A DNA stretch of 64,000 nt from Talaromyces rugulosus (GCF_013368755.1 NC_049562.1:5890001-5954000); one strand, 5' to 3'. Shown: positions 23,521-35,356, counted from the stretch's first letter. Program-made: numbers and translations. Notes: a model not told the origin generated them from the sequence alone.

Positions 23521-26500
23521 ATGTCGTTTTTTTCGCGTGTGTTTCGGGGCAAAGACTCCGCTGCCAGCAAGAAAACCACCAAGCAGCCAGCTGCCCAGCA
23601 GGCGCCTGCCAAACCGCAATGGACCGACGCTTATACACGGACCGAAGTCGGGCCTGAAGAAATCCAGGAGTTGTTGCGAGGCTGCACCCAAGAGCTCAAA
23701 CTCAGGGGTAATGACTAGAACCCCAAATCCAGATAAGTAGATGTTGACTTGAATTGCGATATTAGGACTCGACATTCCCTTTCTCCTGCTCCCGTTTCGT
23801 CCCAGTTCCGACCCCAGCGCCGCGCGCAGCTTCATTCGAAACTACTTCAATGCCGCGCAAAAAGGCACCCCGCTCACGGGCGATGCGCTCACGCAGGAGC
23901 TGCGATTAACGGAGCCGATGGTGGGCATACTCTTCGAAGCGCATTGAGAAACCAGCGGAGCTAATTGATGAAACAGGTGCTCTGCAGTGTTGTGAAGTGG
24001 TGTTGGAGCAGACTTCCGGGTGGTGTAGTCACCTGGGAAGCGTACGAGCTGTTCAAGGTCGGCGAGCAAGGTGCGTGGCCGCTCCTTCCCCTTTTGGCAC
24101 TCAGCCCGACTAACCCAACAACCACGTGCAGACTCTGACCTCGCCCGCGATGCCTTCAACACCTTCATCCCCATCAGTGTCGAATCGGACGCCCGCACGA
24201 AAATCATCGCCGATTTCTTCGATCTCCTGACTGCCATTGCTGCCCACGCCAAGAAGAATGGTCTGGGTGGCAGGAAGCTTTCGCGGTATGCCGGCTGGTG
24301 GGCGTTTGAACACACCGACACTGGCAATGGATTTGAAGGTTCCTACAAGAACTGGGCTACGTGAGTTACACTGCTACTGAGTTGTTGGATAGAAATAAGT
24401 GGTTGACAATGACTAGAGCTGCCGATGCAACGAGCCATCTCTTCTTCGCCTACCTGCGCTCCATGTCCCCCGAGTCGGTGCGCGGCATCAGTGGCATCTC
24501 GTCTCTTCCCATCGCTCTCCAATCCCTTGTGCAGGCTACAGAATACCCTCCTCAGACGCCCACTCTCTTGCAGATTTCCACCACCAAGGTGGTCATGATT
24601 GTCGACACCGTCTCGCCTACGCCGTTTGCCCTGCTGCGCCGTGCAAAGAATTTCGAGTACCGGGACAGCGATCAGCATCTCCAACAATTCACCGCGTACG
24701 ATGATCCGACGCGGGCCTTGACTGACGAATGTCAACGGGTTCTGAGAGCAATCGCCAACACTAACCAATCCGAGGCCTCGACCTCCAAGACATCCACCAG
24801 TCTCCGTGATGCATCGTGGTCTCGCTTCGAAGATATTGGCTTTTCTGCCTCGGTTGACTCGGACCATGATGACGAAGCTGACAACCAGCGGAACGGCGGA
24901 CAGGAATTGCGGTCTGCGCCGCAGTCTCGCACTAACGATCTCGCGCGGCCAACCACACCGTCATGGGCCGACTTTCTTTCTTCGGGGTTCGCCGATGAGG
25001 CCGGCTACACGGGCCCTTCGTCTCTTCTACTACCGCCGGACAAGGTGTTGCCTCCTCTTGCAAGTGTCCGTGGCCAGAGCTCGCAATCCCACAAACGCAC
25101 ATTGGACACCGAGCCTAATCTGGACCCGGGTGAATTGGCTAGTATTACTGTTTTGGATTTGGACGATTCCTTTTGGTGGGTCTGGATCAGCAGTCTTTCT
25201 GTCGAAGAGCCTGTCGCCCGGAAGGCTGTGTTTGGAAGATGTGCACTTCTCGAGACGACCATCTCGGGTGCCAAGTGGCTTGTGTTGGAGGAGCAGGTAA
25301 AGGGCGCGGCACCGGAACCAGAGGATGGAGCATATATTGCAGAAAAGAAGCGGTTCTTCGGCTTCTCAACCCGCCGGCTGACACGTCGTAAATCGTCTGG
25401 AAGACGACCGGCTCCACGAGAACCATACAGGAACAACAGCACTGCCACCGCGGCCAGCAAGACCAGCATTGGGCCTGATCAGCACGCTCGGATCCAGGCA
25501 GCGGCAGCAGCTTTGCAGCGAAAGCAGCGCGACCAGGAAGACGACCAGAAGGGTGAGGGCAACGAACGCCGGGGTCGGAATGACCTGGCCGATGGCTCCA
25601 AAACGAACTCGGCGATGACGACGGGCCTGTTGACAGAGGCCTCGCAGGCGATGAAGTGGACCAAGCACTACGATCACCATTATGACAAGGACAAGATGAG
25701 ATCGGCCTATCTGAGTGACAACCGGGCTGGCACCGGTGCACCTTCGGAGTCGTTGAACTCGCTTACCAATAGCCAGCGACACATGACGCCTGTATCTGAA
25801 GCTCCATCCAAGCTAGAGAAAAAGGTTGCTGCGCCACCGCTGCCTGTGCCACCGCCCAAGGATGCACCCAAGCCTGCAAATGATGTTGCCGCGGATGCAG
25901 CAACGGTTCCATTGCCAGAGGCCAAACCTTCCAAAGGTGTAGAGGCGTCAGAAGTATCGGAGCCGAAGAAGTCTATCGATTCGACAGACGAATCTAACCC
26001 GAAGAAGCTGAAGAAGAAGCCCAACGCTGCGCTGAAGGGGATCTTCAGTACGACCAAGCAACGGGTTGACGTTAGCCCCAAGAAACAGATTGGCATCGAC
26101 CCGTCGGCTGTTGCTGCAGCTCGTGCGGCCTTGGAGAACAAGGTCAAGTCCCAGGATACACTTCCGCCACCTGCTGCTGCCAAGCCTTCGGTTTCGCACC
26201 GGTTGTCGATCATGAAGAAGAAGGCGGTGCCGGAGCCTTCTGTTACAAATGCCCCCGCTGCTCCTGCCGCTCCTGCTGTAGAGGAAATAAAGCCTGCACC
26301 GGCGCCCGTTGAGGAAGAGGTGCCAACACCAACAGCAGAGGCACCCAAGGCCGAGAAGGTCGAGCCCACGTCGCCAACGTATAGTGGTCCTCCTCGTACT
26401 CGCCGTGATGAGGAGTACGATGCTTTGTCCAAGATTGATACCAACGAGAAAGTGGCCGCCGAGCAGGAATTCTCGTCGTTTGACCAAGGGCCGTTGATGG

Positions 26501-26905
26501 ATCAACCAGCGTTTGTTCCAGACAGTCCTGTGACGCCTGTTGAGCCGCAAGCGCCGGAGATTTCGTCTCCATCGACGACAACAGCAACAACTACTCAGGA
26601 TGTCAGCACACCGACAGCGCAGTCGCCAAGCACCAGTGGCGTGGCGTCGACTACCAGTCCGTCGTATCACGAGCGCTGGGCACAGATTCGCAAGAATGTG
26701 ATTGAGAATGCGTCGGCCAATTTTGACGACGCGCCGAGCCGGAACAGCCAAGCAGACGATGGCGACACCAGTGGTGAAGAGAGTGGGTACTATTCTTTTT
26801 TTTTTCTTCCAAAAGACATGCTAATAATAAGCAGCTATTGAATCACGCGTGGCGCGCATCAAGGCGCGTGTGGCCGAGCTGACTGGCAACATGGAGTCGC
26901 GGTGA
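23521..26905 (+). CDS. msb1: Msb1/Mug8-domain protein (RhoGAP-like, cell polarity)
   Basis: A scaffold of the Msb1/Mug8 family. In yeast Msb1 works with Cdc42/Rho1, Bem1 and the cell-wall-integrity pathway at sites of polarised growth. Six exons (23521-23707, 23766-23920, 23977-24070, 24132-24360, 24417-26782, 26835-26905) give 1033 aa. The domain covers about residues 30-430: RTEVGPEEIQELLRGCTQEL, GLDIPFLLLPFRP, LRLTEPMVLCSVVKWCWSRL, KLSRYAGWWAFEH and ATSHLFFAYLRSMSPESV. The second half is a long disordered tail rich in Pro, Ala, Lys and Glu, with many PKK/PPP runs. The last intron is uncertain: a GTGGGT donor restores a frame ending SRVARIKARVAELTGNMESR, while reading through would end in FFFLPKDM at 26841. 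The first reading is preferred because it gives a charged helical end. Confidence 0.82.
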
Positions 26906-27959
26906 CCAGGAGGTATCTATTTCTTTTCGTACATTCAGTTTCCATTGTATTACTTTTGACTTGACTTTTGTTGCGTACAATTCCCCATTAGTTTGCCCAA
27001 GTGAACTGTATTAGTTTCGTATTGATAATTTGATAATTTGATAATTTGCTTAATTATAGCAGTATGGTAGCAACATGGTAGCAGTATCTAACATTGAAGT
27101 AGTCAACTGGTAAATTGATAGCAGTAGTAGCCCGTTTATAAGCAACCAGCTCTGTACTCTATGCATGTTCTGCCACGGCCAAATTAGAAAAGCAGTAATA
27201 GCTAGGTTTTTTAAGATATATTTAAATAGTTCTATGCTTTTCATCTATTCCTAGTAAAGATGCTATATAGCAATTGAGCAATTGAGCAACTGATATATTA
27301 GTTTGAGATACGTGTAGCACGGTCAAATATATCAATTGATATTTTCTATAAGATGGTATATATGTAGGAGATTAGGTTATCTTGGAATAGATTGTACATG
27401 TAACTATTGTCTCTATCAATTCAGATGGTTTCTCAAAGTCGATATATCTTTTCATCCAGTAAAACACTTCAAAAAACTTGTCCGTTTTGAATGTCGTGAG
27501 ATAATGCGAGGTAATTGCTACACAAAAGAAGACGGGTAAATGAACTTGGTAGATGACATCTAGACAATAATACAATCATTGTATACTGCACATATGCGCC
27601 TATACCTGAAAGTGATAGAATTGGTATAGTCTACAAAACAGAGCTTCCGAGATACGTGTGTGTGGCAGACCTCGTCTCTCGATGTGGGATTTCGAGCTCC
27701 GTCGATGAATAGAAGTAATGTACGACGGAAACTTTCATGTAGCAGGAGGTGTTTTTTTTCGACTTCGCATTTGTTTGTACGTTGTACAAGGGTCTTGTAC
27801 GTTCTAAAATAAAAATTTTTAGAGTTAGCTTCAGTAGTGCTAGAAAGTAAAATGAGAGGAAAAAAAAAAAAAAAATAGATACCGATGATTATTCTCCCCG
27901 GCAAGGACGTTGCAGTTATTGGGAACACCGTATTCTGCCATCTGTGTTGGGTAATGCTA
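26906..27959. other. AT-rich intergenic region, no supported gene
   Basis: Follows the Msb1-type gene. It contains a short tandem repeat (27023-27046) and AT-rich, stop-rich sequence. A minus-strand frame at 27560-27928 has a Phe-rich stretch over a poly-A run and no signature, so I do not call it. Confidence 0.45.
27023..27046. repeat. Three tandem copies of TGATAATT
   Basis: An exact 8-bp unit repeated three times in AT-rich non-coding DNA. It is a simple microsatellite with no evident function. Confidence 0.9.
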
Positions 27960-27962
27960 GTG

Positions 27963-28937
27963 TTATTTGCTTGGACCCGCTGAGCTGGGCTGATAAAAAG
28001 CAGGTATTGATGATGATTGGGGTTGGCCTAAATGTATGTGTTCTTTAGGCGAGTTTTTCTTCTCTTTGTCTGTTTCAAAGTCATATAGAAAAGTAAATCC
28101 TTGAATAATCGCCCCGGTCTTGGTGAGATCAATGAGGTCGGCAGGATTTTCCATGTAGAATGGAATCAATAGATCAAACGATTCTCGGAGCGGAGCTCCG
28201 CCCGAGCCACAGATAAAGTAAGAACTGCAAGGACTGGCGATTTGAGGGAAGGTGTTTGGCTGTACCGGAGAGACATATAAAGTTCATATTGGCATCTCTT
28301 ATATCTTGATCAATTCGGTCCAGTTCCAACTCGCTCTATTCTCCCTGGTAAGTTAGCTATATTGATAAAATACGGAGAGGTTGAAAGGCCTTGTAGGTTT
28401 CGAAGGTGGCCTGCAGTAAAAGCGATGATTTGAGCGTGTGACCAATGGTTGTCGCCCTTTCTTTAAAGTCCTGGTAGGTCCCTCTTATGGGCTTTTTTGG
28501 GGACATTTTCCGCTCGTCCTCCGTTGACGGGTTCGACACCAAGAACCGGAGGATCTGGTCATTGCAGGGAGGAAATCCCCCGGGATGGTCTCGAATAACG
28601 TACGTGACCATTGGGTGGTACTTTCATTTATCCTCTTGCTGGGACCAGAAATAATTTTCCATTCGCAAGGCAATAAAGGATGCCTACGATAGTAAGGAGC
28701 TCAGCGTCAAGGCGTTGAAAATGAAGAGGCGAGCATCGAAAATCCACATAGTACGTCCGAAGAGAGTGAGGCTTGAGCAAAGTAAAGTAAAAAACTAAAT
28801 CTGTTATAGAGGGATTTAGCATAGCATTCAGAGAGATGTAAAATAGAAAACAAACTCACTATCTTATCTGTTGAGAGTTGCACTAAAAGACCAAAACTGT
28901 CTTGGGTAGTCAGCCTATGGTATATGGATACCAACAT
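27963..28937 (-). pseudogene. Possible eroded multi-exon gene, family unknown
   Basis: Several minus-strand segments look protein-like and are separated by splice-like sites, but I could not join them into one full frame. A first exon could start at the ATG at 28937 (MLVSIYHRLTTQDSFGLLV), followed by a GTGAGT donor at about 28859 and an acceptor near 28800. A hydrophobic stretch with LFGRTMWIFDARLFIFNAL follows. Other segments are HPGGFPPCNDQILRFLVSNP at about 28550, LDRIDQDIRDANMNFICLSG at about 28300, and SGGAPLRESFDLLIPFYMEN near 28180, running to a stop at 27963. Phases do not all agree. It may be a real gene with odd introns or a decaying copy. No known domain was recognised. Confidence 0.3.
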
Positions 28938-29110
28938 GGCCTAATTTGAACAAGTGATGAAACTGCCTCTAGATATCTAGGGCCTTGGCGTTTTTTCTTG
29001 CTGGCCTGGTTATGGCCAAGCGAAACCATGATCACGGAAGAAAAGACGCCTGCCTTAATAAGGTTTGACTGGGCATTGGGAACAGTATGTGGGTTATGGT
29101 GCTGAACCGT

Positions 29111-29392
29111 TTACCGCTTGTCATAAAATATGGGGAAAATGCCACCAACCAACGCATTGGCCGACGAAAGATCTCTTTGGTGCACCACTCTTTCATTGGG
29201 TATGGCCTGCGGGCGGTTGTCCCATGTTTTGACGTTTCTATGCAGCTTTTTGTCGCTTAAGGCGTTGAAGTAGCCTTTGCTTCTCGAAACGCTGTCTAAT
29301 GGACGGATTGTATAATCGTCGTAGCTGTCATCGCCCTCGCCGTCATCATTTTCCTCTGACAGTAAGTCATCTGAGTCTTCTGCAGCGTCCAT
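29111..29392 (-). CDS. Small acidic hypothetical protein
   Basis: 93 codons from an ATG at 29392. The first third is strongly acidic (DDLLSEENDDGEGDDSYDDY), and the rest is basic and polar without a signal peptide or membrane segment. No family is recognised. It lies in a gene-poor, AT-rich region and could be a gene fragment. The composition is more protein-like than the surrounding frames, which is the only support. Confidence 0.35.
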   Translation of the reverse strand: MDAAEDSDDLLSEENDDGEGDDSYDDYTIRPLDSVSRSKGYFNALSDKKLHRNVKTWDNRPQAIPNERVVHQRDLSSANALVGGIFPIFYDKR

Positions 29393-29769
29393 GATTACCT
29401 GGGACCGGTCTGAGGAGAGTTCAAGTCGAAGTTTAAATCAAGATGGGAGAAGTAGTGAGGCGCCGTTTCGCACATGTACAATGTCATTATTATACTCAGT
29501 GAGTACTACTGTAAGCAGAAACACTAATGTGTAAATCTAAAGCGCGGCTCAAGATTATTACGTATATACGCAAAACTATTACTCTGTACCCCAATGTTAC
29601 TTGGTTCTCCTATCTTAATTTAAACTTCAGCTTGAACTCTCCCCAGCACAGTCCACTACTATAGAAGCAGCTTGTGAATTCTCTCCATAATTCTACAACC
29701 AGGCTCTAGTGTGGTCACTCTCTACTATCACCACTTCTCTCACTTCAATCTCAACTTCAACCCACCCAG

Positions 29770-30147
29770 ATGGTGCAGTCCGAACCACTTTCGATGCAGG
29801 CTTCCGGTTCATCTATCAAAGAACTTGCAGAGAAGACAAATCTGAACAAGGAAGATGAAGAGAACTTAGAGGATTCCACCAACCAAGCAGCCCTTTTCAA
29901 TTCACTCACCAACTTCCTAAACAAAGGTACCGAGTGGAACAAAGAGCCGCAGGAAGCAGCAAAAGAGATATCCGGCACAGAGACGACAAAAGAAGTGTCC
30001 GACGCGCCAGGGGCGTCTGCTGCCGGCCCTATCGCCTCTATATTAGTAGACGTTCAGGCAGTTGACGATGTCGATGACATATTTGGGTCATGCTGGGATC
30101 AGCGAATTACGTTCCCAAGCAGGATAGGCTGCCTAGTGACGAATTAG
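29770..30147 (+). CDS. Small hydrophilic hypothetical protein
   Basis: 125 codons from an ATG at 29770, preceded by a C/T-rich leader with repeated CTCACTTC/CTCAACTTC elements that looks like a fungal 5' UTR. The protein is acidic and rich in Ser, Glu, Asn and Lys (EKTNLNKEDEENLEDSTNQA), with no signal peptide. It ends shortly after a hydrophobic stretch, ASAAGPIASILVDVQ. The abrupt end suggests either a missing 3' exon or truncation. No family is recognised. Confidence 0.45.
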   Translation: MVQSEPLSMQASGSSIKELAEKTNLNKEDEENLEDSTNQAALFNSLTNFLNKGTEWNKEPQEAAKEISGTETTKEVSDAPGASAAGPIASILVDVQAVDDVDDIFGSCWDQRITFPSRIGCLVTN

Positions 30148-30428
30148 GACCCATTCGGTTAGGCGGACGGTGAGAAAGAATTGGATAAAAGTACTTTTTT
30201 ACTATAAGCCTCTTATAAATAGTAAAGTACTATTGTGAGAAAGTATTTTAGAGGGCAAGCAACTGGATTCTCTGGTGTAGAGCTATAGGTAACTATAGAA
30301 TCAAACTGATTACCGATCTCTCTCCGTTCTCAACGCTTGTGCGAAGATAAGCCCACAGGCAGCTATGTGGCACGTGTCCTGATCATGACCGCCAATCGCT
30401 GTCAGCTAATCACATACGCGTCCGATTG

Positions 30429-30743
30429 TTATGGTGATCTACTCCAGTCTAAATAGGCAATAATTTCCTCTTTGGTCCAATTCCTAGAACCTCGTGAGGT
30501 AACAACGTAGCGCTTGGTCATTTGCCCGTCGCCAAGACTCCACTTGTAGCTTTCTTTGTCGTATCGCAGCGGTAGACTCAATGCTTTCCGGTACTGCTGG
30601 TTGGTTTTTATGGTTCCACGAGGCTGAGCCTTATACCAAGCATCTACTGCCACTGTGTATATCTCGTAATAATATATGGCTCGCGGTTGCCATAACGCAG
30701 TAGTGGAGGAATGTAGTCTCTGCGAAGACGATAGTGTACGCAT
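30429..30743 (-). CDS. Small hypothetical protein with a WTKEE motif
   Basis: 104 codons from an ATG at 30743. The C-terminus, with YVVTSRGSRNWTKEEIIAYL followed by DWSRSP, resembles a short motif (WTKEE..AYLDW) that I have seen in many uncharacterised fungal proteins, but I cannot name a family. The middle part is basic and polar. It sits 78 bp from a solo LTR and may be a fragment of a longer gene. Confidence 0.4.
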   Translation of the reverse strand: MRTLSSSQRLHSSTTALWQPRAIYYYEIYTVAVDAWYKAQPRGTIKTNQQYRKALSLPLRYDKESYKWSLGDGQMTKRYVVTSRGSRNWTKEEIIAYLDWSRSP

Positions 30744-30820
30744 AGGTGTTGTAGGTGGCGGCAGTATGTCTTCAGTAATGACCGGGGTGGATTATTATCA
30801 TTACTCAATTAATAATTTAT

Positions 30821-31001
30821 TGTGAGGCCGTGAGACCTTCGGGACGCACCAGATGCAGAGGGTTGCCAAGCCAAGATTCAAGCGACACATATAATCTGAC
30901 CTTCACACAAGGGGGGGTTTACCTGACTACCTACCGAACCATAGCTTTACGGTTTACCATCGAATCCAACTCTTGCCTGCTCTCTATATAAAATCCTCAC
31001 A
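30821..31001 (+). repeat. Solo LTR related to the 45-52 kb retrotransposon
   Basis: It begins TGTGAGGCCGTGAGACCTTC and ends in CTCTATATAAAATCCTCACA, the same termini as the 211-bp LTRs of the complete element. It is 181 bp long because a 24-bp block after GATGC is absent and the region around the internal hairpin is altered. Flanks are TTTAT on the left and TTTGT on the right, a near-perfect 5-bp duplication with one G-to-A type change. It most likely arose by LTR-LTR recombination of a sister copy. Confidence 0.85.
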
Positions 31002-32447
31002 TTTGTTAAAGACTATAAAGATAAAAATAAATTAATAGCTAATACTTAAAAATAAATATTTCTTTAAAAAAATAATAATATAATAGTTAAAGTTATCTTT
31101 AAAGACGGAAGCTAGTTTAGAGCCTAATAAAAAAGCCTTAAGTAAATAGAGATCTCAGATAGGAAAAGTATTAACCTTAACCTATAATACTAGATCTAGG
31201 AATAGCCTTATCCTAGAACTATAAAGGGTCAAGCTGGTTATATAAACCTATAAGATAAAACCTTCCTAAGGTCCTAGTTAGCAGATAGATTCCTTTCCTA
31301 TGCTTGTTATCTTAGAGAACTACACCCCTAGATCGAAATCAAATGTCTTCAGAAAGGCACGTCACAGTAGCCAAGAGACACTGAATTATTCCGGAGCCCC
31401 CATCCCACACGCCTGTACTAGCTAGAACGGAATACACAGTATTTGAATATGTGTATTTGTAATACCTATGACCTTTGTTCCACGTGGTTGCGAAAAAATA
31501 TTCCAGTCCCGGAAGACCCGGACGGTCATGTACGTTAGAAATAAACTCGCCGTATTTAGCAGACGCACAGTTTACTCCGTTTTCTAGTAGATCTCTTCGA
31601 ACAGTCGGTATTTGTCCTACAAGTGTGTTAGCAGCAACAAGTCAATAAATGATGGAAATTCCATTTGATGGATTCCTGTCGTAATAAGAGCTGTCAAATT
31701 AGGTTAGATCGATTAAATCACGCTACAACATCTAGGGGCATGCACTTATTGGTGTTAATTCACAACTGACATCTTGTATCCGTTTGCGTACACACCTGGA
31801 TCAAATATACTGAACTCATGAAGTCATTCTGACATGATGTTCTCTGGTCGCTTCTTTCCTACGCACCGCTCTAATAAGTCATGTAAGACACGAAAAAGTG
31901 TCCTTGATCATATTTCGTCAAAAAACAAAACATTTCTAACAGATTGCGAGGCCAAAACCTGCTCCCGGTCTAAGGAAGTATCAATAAGCTGGTAAATAGT
32001 ATAGGAAGAAATTGTTATTACGTTAGAATTGTACTATGAATTATAAGCTTATTACAGTACAGTATCCGGAAGCCAATATTCAATACCATGGAATACTTGC
32101 GAGCCAGCCCGTGAGCGAGCCCGACTGGCTGACTTGTAGGACTGACTAGTCCTACAACCAAAAATATATGATGCATAGCAGAGCGCAGATCGCGTCAATA
32201 AAAGGTGTTAGAGAGCCAAATTATGTGTTGAATTGGGAAGAAGAATAAGCAAATCTATACGGGAGGATATGCGTCTTGATATATGTAAGATTAAATTGAC
32301 TGTAAGTACAACGATCAAGCATCTTTACATTTTGAGGTAAAAACTTCAGGACCAATTAATCCAATAATAAGGCATTCAACAGTTCAAGTCAAAAGCTCTT
32401 GGATGCGCAAAATCTTCATCTCCGGGCTCAAAAGTCAATAAATGAGC
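31002..32447. other. AT-rich repeat-like DNA, no supported gene
   Basis: Starts right after the solo LTR. The first 300 bases are extremely AT-rich, as expected for old RIP-mutated repeats. The rest has short frames only. No RNA gene or intact ORF was recognised. Confidence 0.5.
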
Positions 32448-33511
32448 TCAATTAGTTGAGCACCCGCTCATGTTGCCAATATACCAATTATGAGCCGCCA
32501 AATCCAGTCCAGTTGTGCCTAGGTTCCCGTTCTTATTGTCAATGCCCCAAATTACTTGGATATCAGAGGTTGTGACTGGCATATCATTTCCTGAAGTAAT
32601 CCAGAATTCTGGAGATGTTGTGCTATACTGCCAAGTCTTGTTAACCTCAGGGCTAGTAGAGAAGGCCCTTGGAACCGGATCATCTGAATGTGTTACTCTG
32701 TATCCATTGCCTGCTGTATTCCCAGTTATAAACTGAGCAAAAGTATGATTTCCTACTTGAGGACAACCAAAGGTATACTGTCTTACATTAGCATGGACGT
32801 TATTTTGCAGTCATGGAAATACCTACCAGACTAATGGGTCTGTTGGCGGTCCCCTCAAGTACTGCTCCTAGTGTAGCTAGTGCACCTCCAAAGCTATGAC
32901 CAGTGAAGATGATATGATAGCGTGGGTATTGAGCAGCAAGTTGATTGATAGATGGCATTATATATTGTGAGAAGTTTCCCCAGGCATAGTAATAACCATG
33001 ATGCACATAGCATCCTGGACAAATGCCATAGATAGGGACCTGTCCATATTCAAAGTCGGTGACCCAATTACCTTGAGTGCGGCTACCACGGAATGACAGA
33101 ACGATCAATTCATTTGTCTTGTCGACTGCCAGAAAGCCAGTAGTATTACCTGGATTATGGCTATTTTGACGTTAGCCTATGGCTTCATATCAGGTTGACA
33201 TAATACCCCATGAATCCAGTAATGACGGTTGTGTCTATCTGCTCCAGAATTGGGCATACACCTGGATCACAGACAACCTTTGACCCTTGGGAGTTAAAGT
33301 TTGCTGCACAAGTAGCGGCAGCGGAATATTCAGAAAACAATGTCAACCAGGTCAAAGTTTCAGGAGGAACATCTGAGTATGATGTTAATCTTAGAACGTT
33401 TATGATGTCATTTCACTGACCTCGGCGTTCAAGATGAATATCTGCAGCTGGCATTGTCCAACCCAGAGAGGGGACCAGGAAACAGAAAATTACTACAGTT
33501 GAAGTGAGCAT
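32448..33511 (-). CDS. Secreted class 3 lipase / feruloyl-esterase-like hydrolase
   Basis: An extracellular alpha/beta hydrolase of the Thermomyces lipase/FaeA family that would cleave acyl or aromatic esters. Four exons (33511-33421, 33372-33207, 33160-32827, 32777-32448) give 306 aa, near the family length. The signal peptide is MLTSTVVIFCFLVPSLGW. FSEYSAAATC and the N-terminal cysteines (VVCDPGVCPILEQ) match the family. IVLSFRGSR holds the oxyanion strand, and FTGHSFGGALATL is the GxSxG elbow with the catalytic serine. THSDDPVPR should carry the aspartate and LAAHNWYIGN the histidine. CPGCYVHHGYYYAW is the segment near the lid. It stands in an AT-rich region with no partner gene. The frame is intact. 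Confidence 0.9.
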
Positions 33512-34886
33512 TTTGGGCTGAAGAGGATAATCAAGGCAAATGCATTTAGAGAAACGATAAAGTAACAGCTAGAATATCCATCCCAGGGGGGCTACATATA
33601 CGCGTGTGTTCAAGGCTCAAAATGAAAGGCACAGCTAGATTACGGCACATAAGCAGTTCGATGATGTCTCTGGTAATTGTCTGATATCATAGAGACATTA
33701 TTTTCTCGTAGTCTCCTGCTGTTTTCAGTAAAAGCTTTTGCCAACTCTATGAAAGTCAGATGTGATCCATCAGAATGCTGAATTACTTCCATGGTTGAAC
33801 CTACTGATGTGGTATGATTTTACAGAGTCCATGTCCTTACTATGGTAAATTAAATAGAATCATCTAGACTTTCGTCCTTACACAACGTTTACCAAAGAAA
33901 TTCTGTAAGCGCTGACTGTAAGTTAGATCGTCCTTTAGTGACATCAATTTGAGATGGCCCCATGACTCTCGTACAGTATTTCGCCCACAGTTGGGTCGTT
34001 ATTAGCTACATGCGGATGCTTATGATAATATTTTGCGGTTTCTTTTTAAGATTTATTTATTCCACAGGTTCCAGTTCAGCGAATCAAGACCATCTGTCTC
34101 CGGCCAGGCTCGTGGTTACAGATGGTTGGGTTGTTTTTCAGCGTCGTACGAGCCAAGCGAGCCGAAAATGGGTCCCGAATTACATAATCGACCACACTAA
34201 ACTTATTTTACTCCTTTTCTTTACCGTCAACAAGCACTTGCTATCTGCTTGGAAAATGGCTAATGTTAGTGCGACTGCTTCGTAAATGGCTTCCAAACAG
34301 TTATTATTGTAGAAACTGACCCAAAATACAGAAGTGGTACACCTGGTTGATTGATTGATTGATTTGTTCACTCACGCATGTAAACCCTATTGGCCGGCGG
34401 CGCGTACAGTGGGTAGTGGCCTATCTACATAATAAAAGAATAGAAGTGCATGTAAGCTTCCAGCACTAAGCTGGTTAGGACATTAGTAGTGTACTGGGGC
34501 TTAGGTGTCAAAACGTATCAACCGTTCTTTACCAGAATGGTGTTTGTTGGTTATTGTTGTGACGACGAGTCAATTCCTGATACTAAGAGTACTCTGCAAC
34601 GAGAAAACCAAACATGAGAAGGGAAAGGAGAACAGGAAGACCTCCTCCGGCTAGTTACATGAGAAATATTATTTATTATTTTATTAATTAGCTAAGCTTT
34701 ATTAATTTGTATAATAATCTTTTTCAAGATCCCGAAGTTCGACAGGATCTTTCCGTCACTCCGCATTCTTGGCATGGAGCTCCACTGCTGATATCATCAC
34801 TCCAACCTTTTCTTTCTTGCATGCACCACACTACAACTACATCAATCATTAGACCAACAAACGCATAAACGACATAATCAAACAAA
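33512..34886. other. Intergenic region, no supported gene
   Basis: Sequence between the lipase start and vma21. It includes a (TTGA)n tetranucleotide run at about 34347-34363 and AT-rich stretches. One 107-codon plus-strand frame (33962-34285) has no signature. The last 100 bases form the vma21 leader. Confidence 0.5.
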
Positions 34887-35356
34887 ATGGTTCTCGCCCC
34901 TGGTCGCCGCTCACACCCCAACATGCGCGTTCCGCCGCCAAACACCGCGGACAGCGATAGCAATGACATTGTCAACGAAAAGCCCACTGCCGACACGGCG
35001 CCTGCAGTTCCACGGTTAGCTCTTTTGTTTTTGCTTTGTGTCTCTGTGGATGAATATGCTAATTCAAGGCCAAGGGAAACGATAATAAAACTCCTCGCAT
35101 TCACACTAGCCATGATCGTCGCGCCGATTGGGATGTATTTTTTGAGTGTAAATACAGTGCTCAAAGGTGAGCTCCTTCCCCCTTCTTTTCGTACTGGTTC
35201 GAGAGCTAGTGCTAATGTTATGGGACAGGAAAACCTTCGTTTGCTGGCGCCCTGGCAGCTCTTACAGCCAATGTCGTGCTGGTCGCGTATATTGTGGTTG
35301 CGTGGCAAGAGGACAAGGAGGATCAGGCGAAGCGGCGGGAGAAGAAGGGTCAGTAA
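34887..35356 (+). CDS. vma21: V-ATPase assembly factor Vma21
   Basis: A small ER membrane chaperone that brings together the V0 proteolipid ring of the vacuolar ATPase. Three exons (34887-35014, 35075-35166, 35229-35356) give 115 aa, a typical length. After a polar N-terminus there are two membrane helices: ETIIKLLAFTLAMIVAPIGM with YFLSVNTVLKG, and FAGALAALTANVVLVAYIVV, both matching the family. The C-terminus is charged (WQEDKEDQAKRREKKGQ), where yeast Vma21 has a dilysine ER retrieval signal; here the Lys-Lys lies three residues from the end. The first intron's acceptor could be at either of two AAG sites six bases apart. I chose the downstream one because it leaves more room after the CTAAT branch site. 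Confidence 0.92.

Noticed and set aside
25707..26751. Long minus-strand open frames (245 and 267 codons) opposite the Msb1-type gene
   Set aside because: They are shadows of the Pro/Ala/Lys-biased tail of the sense protein. Their composition is low-complexity and no splice or start context supports them.
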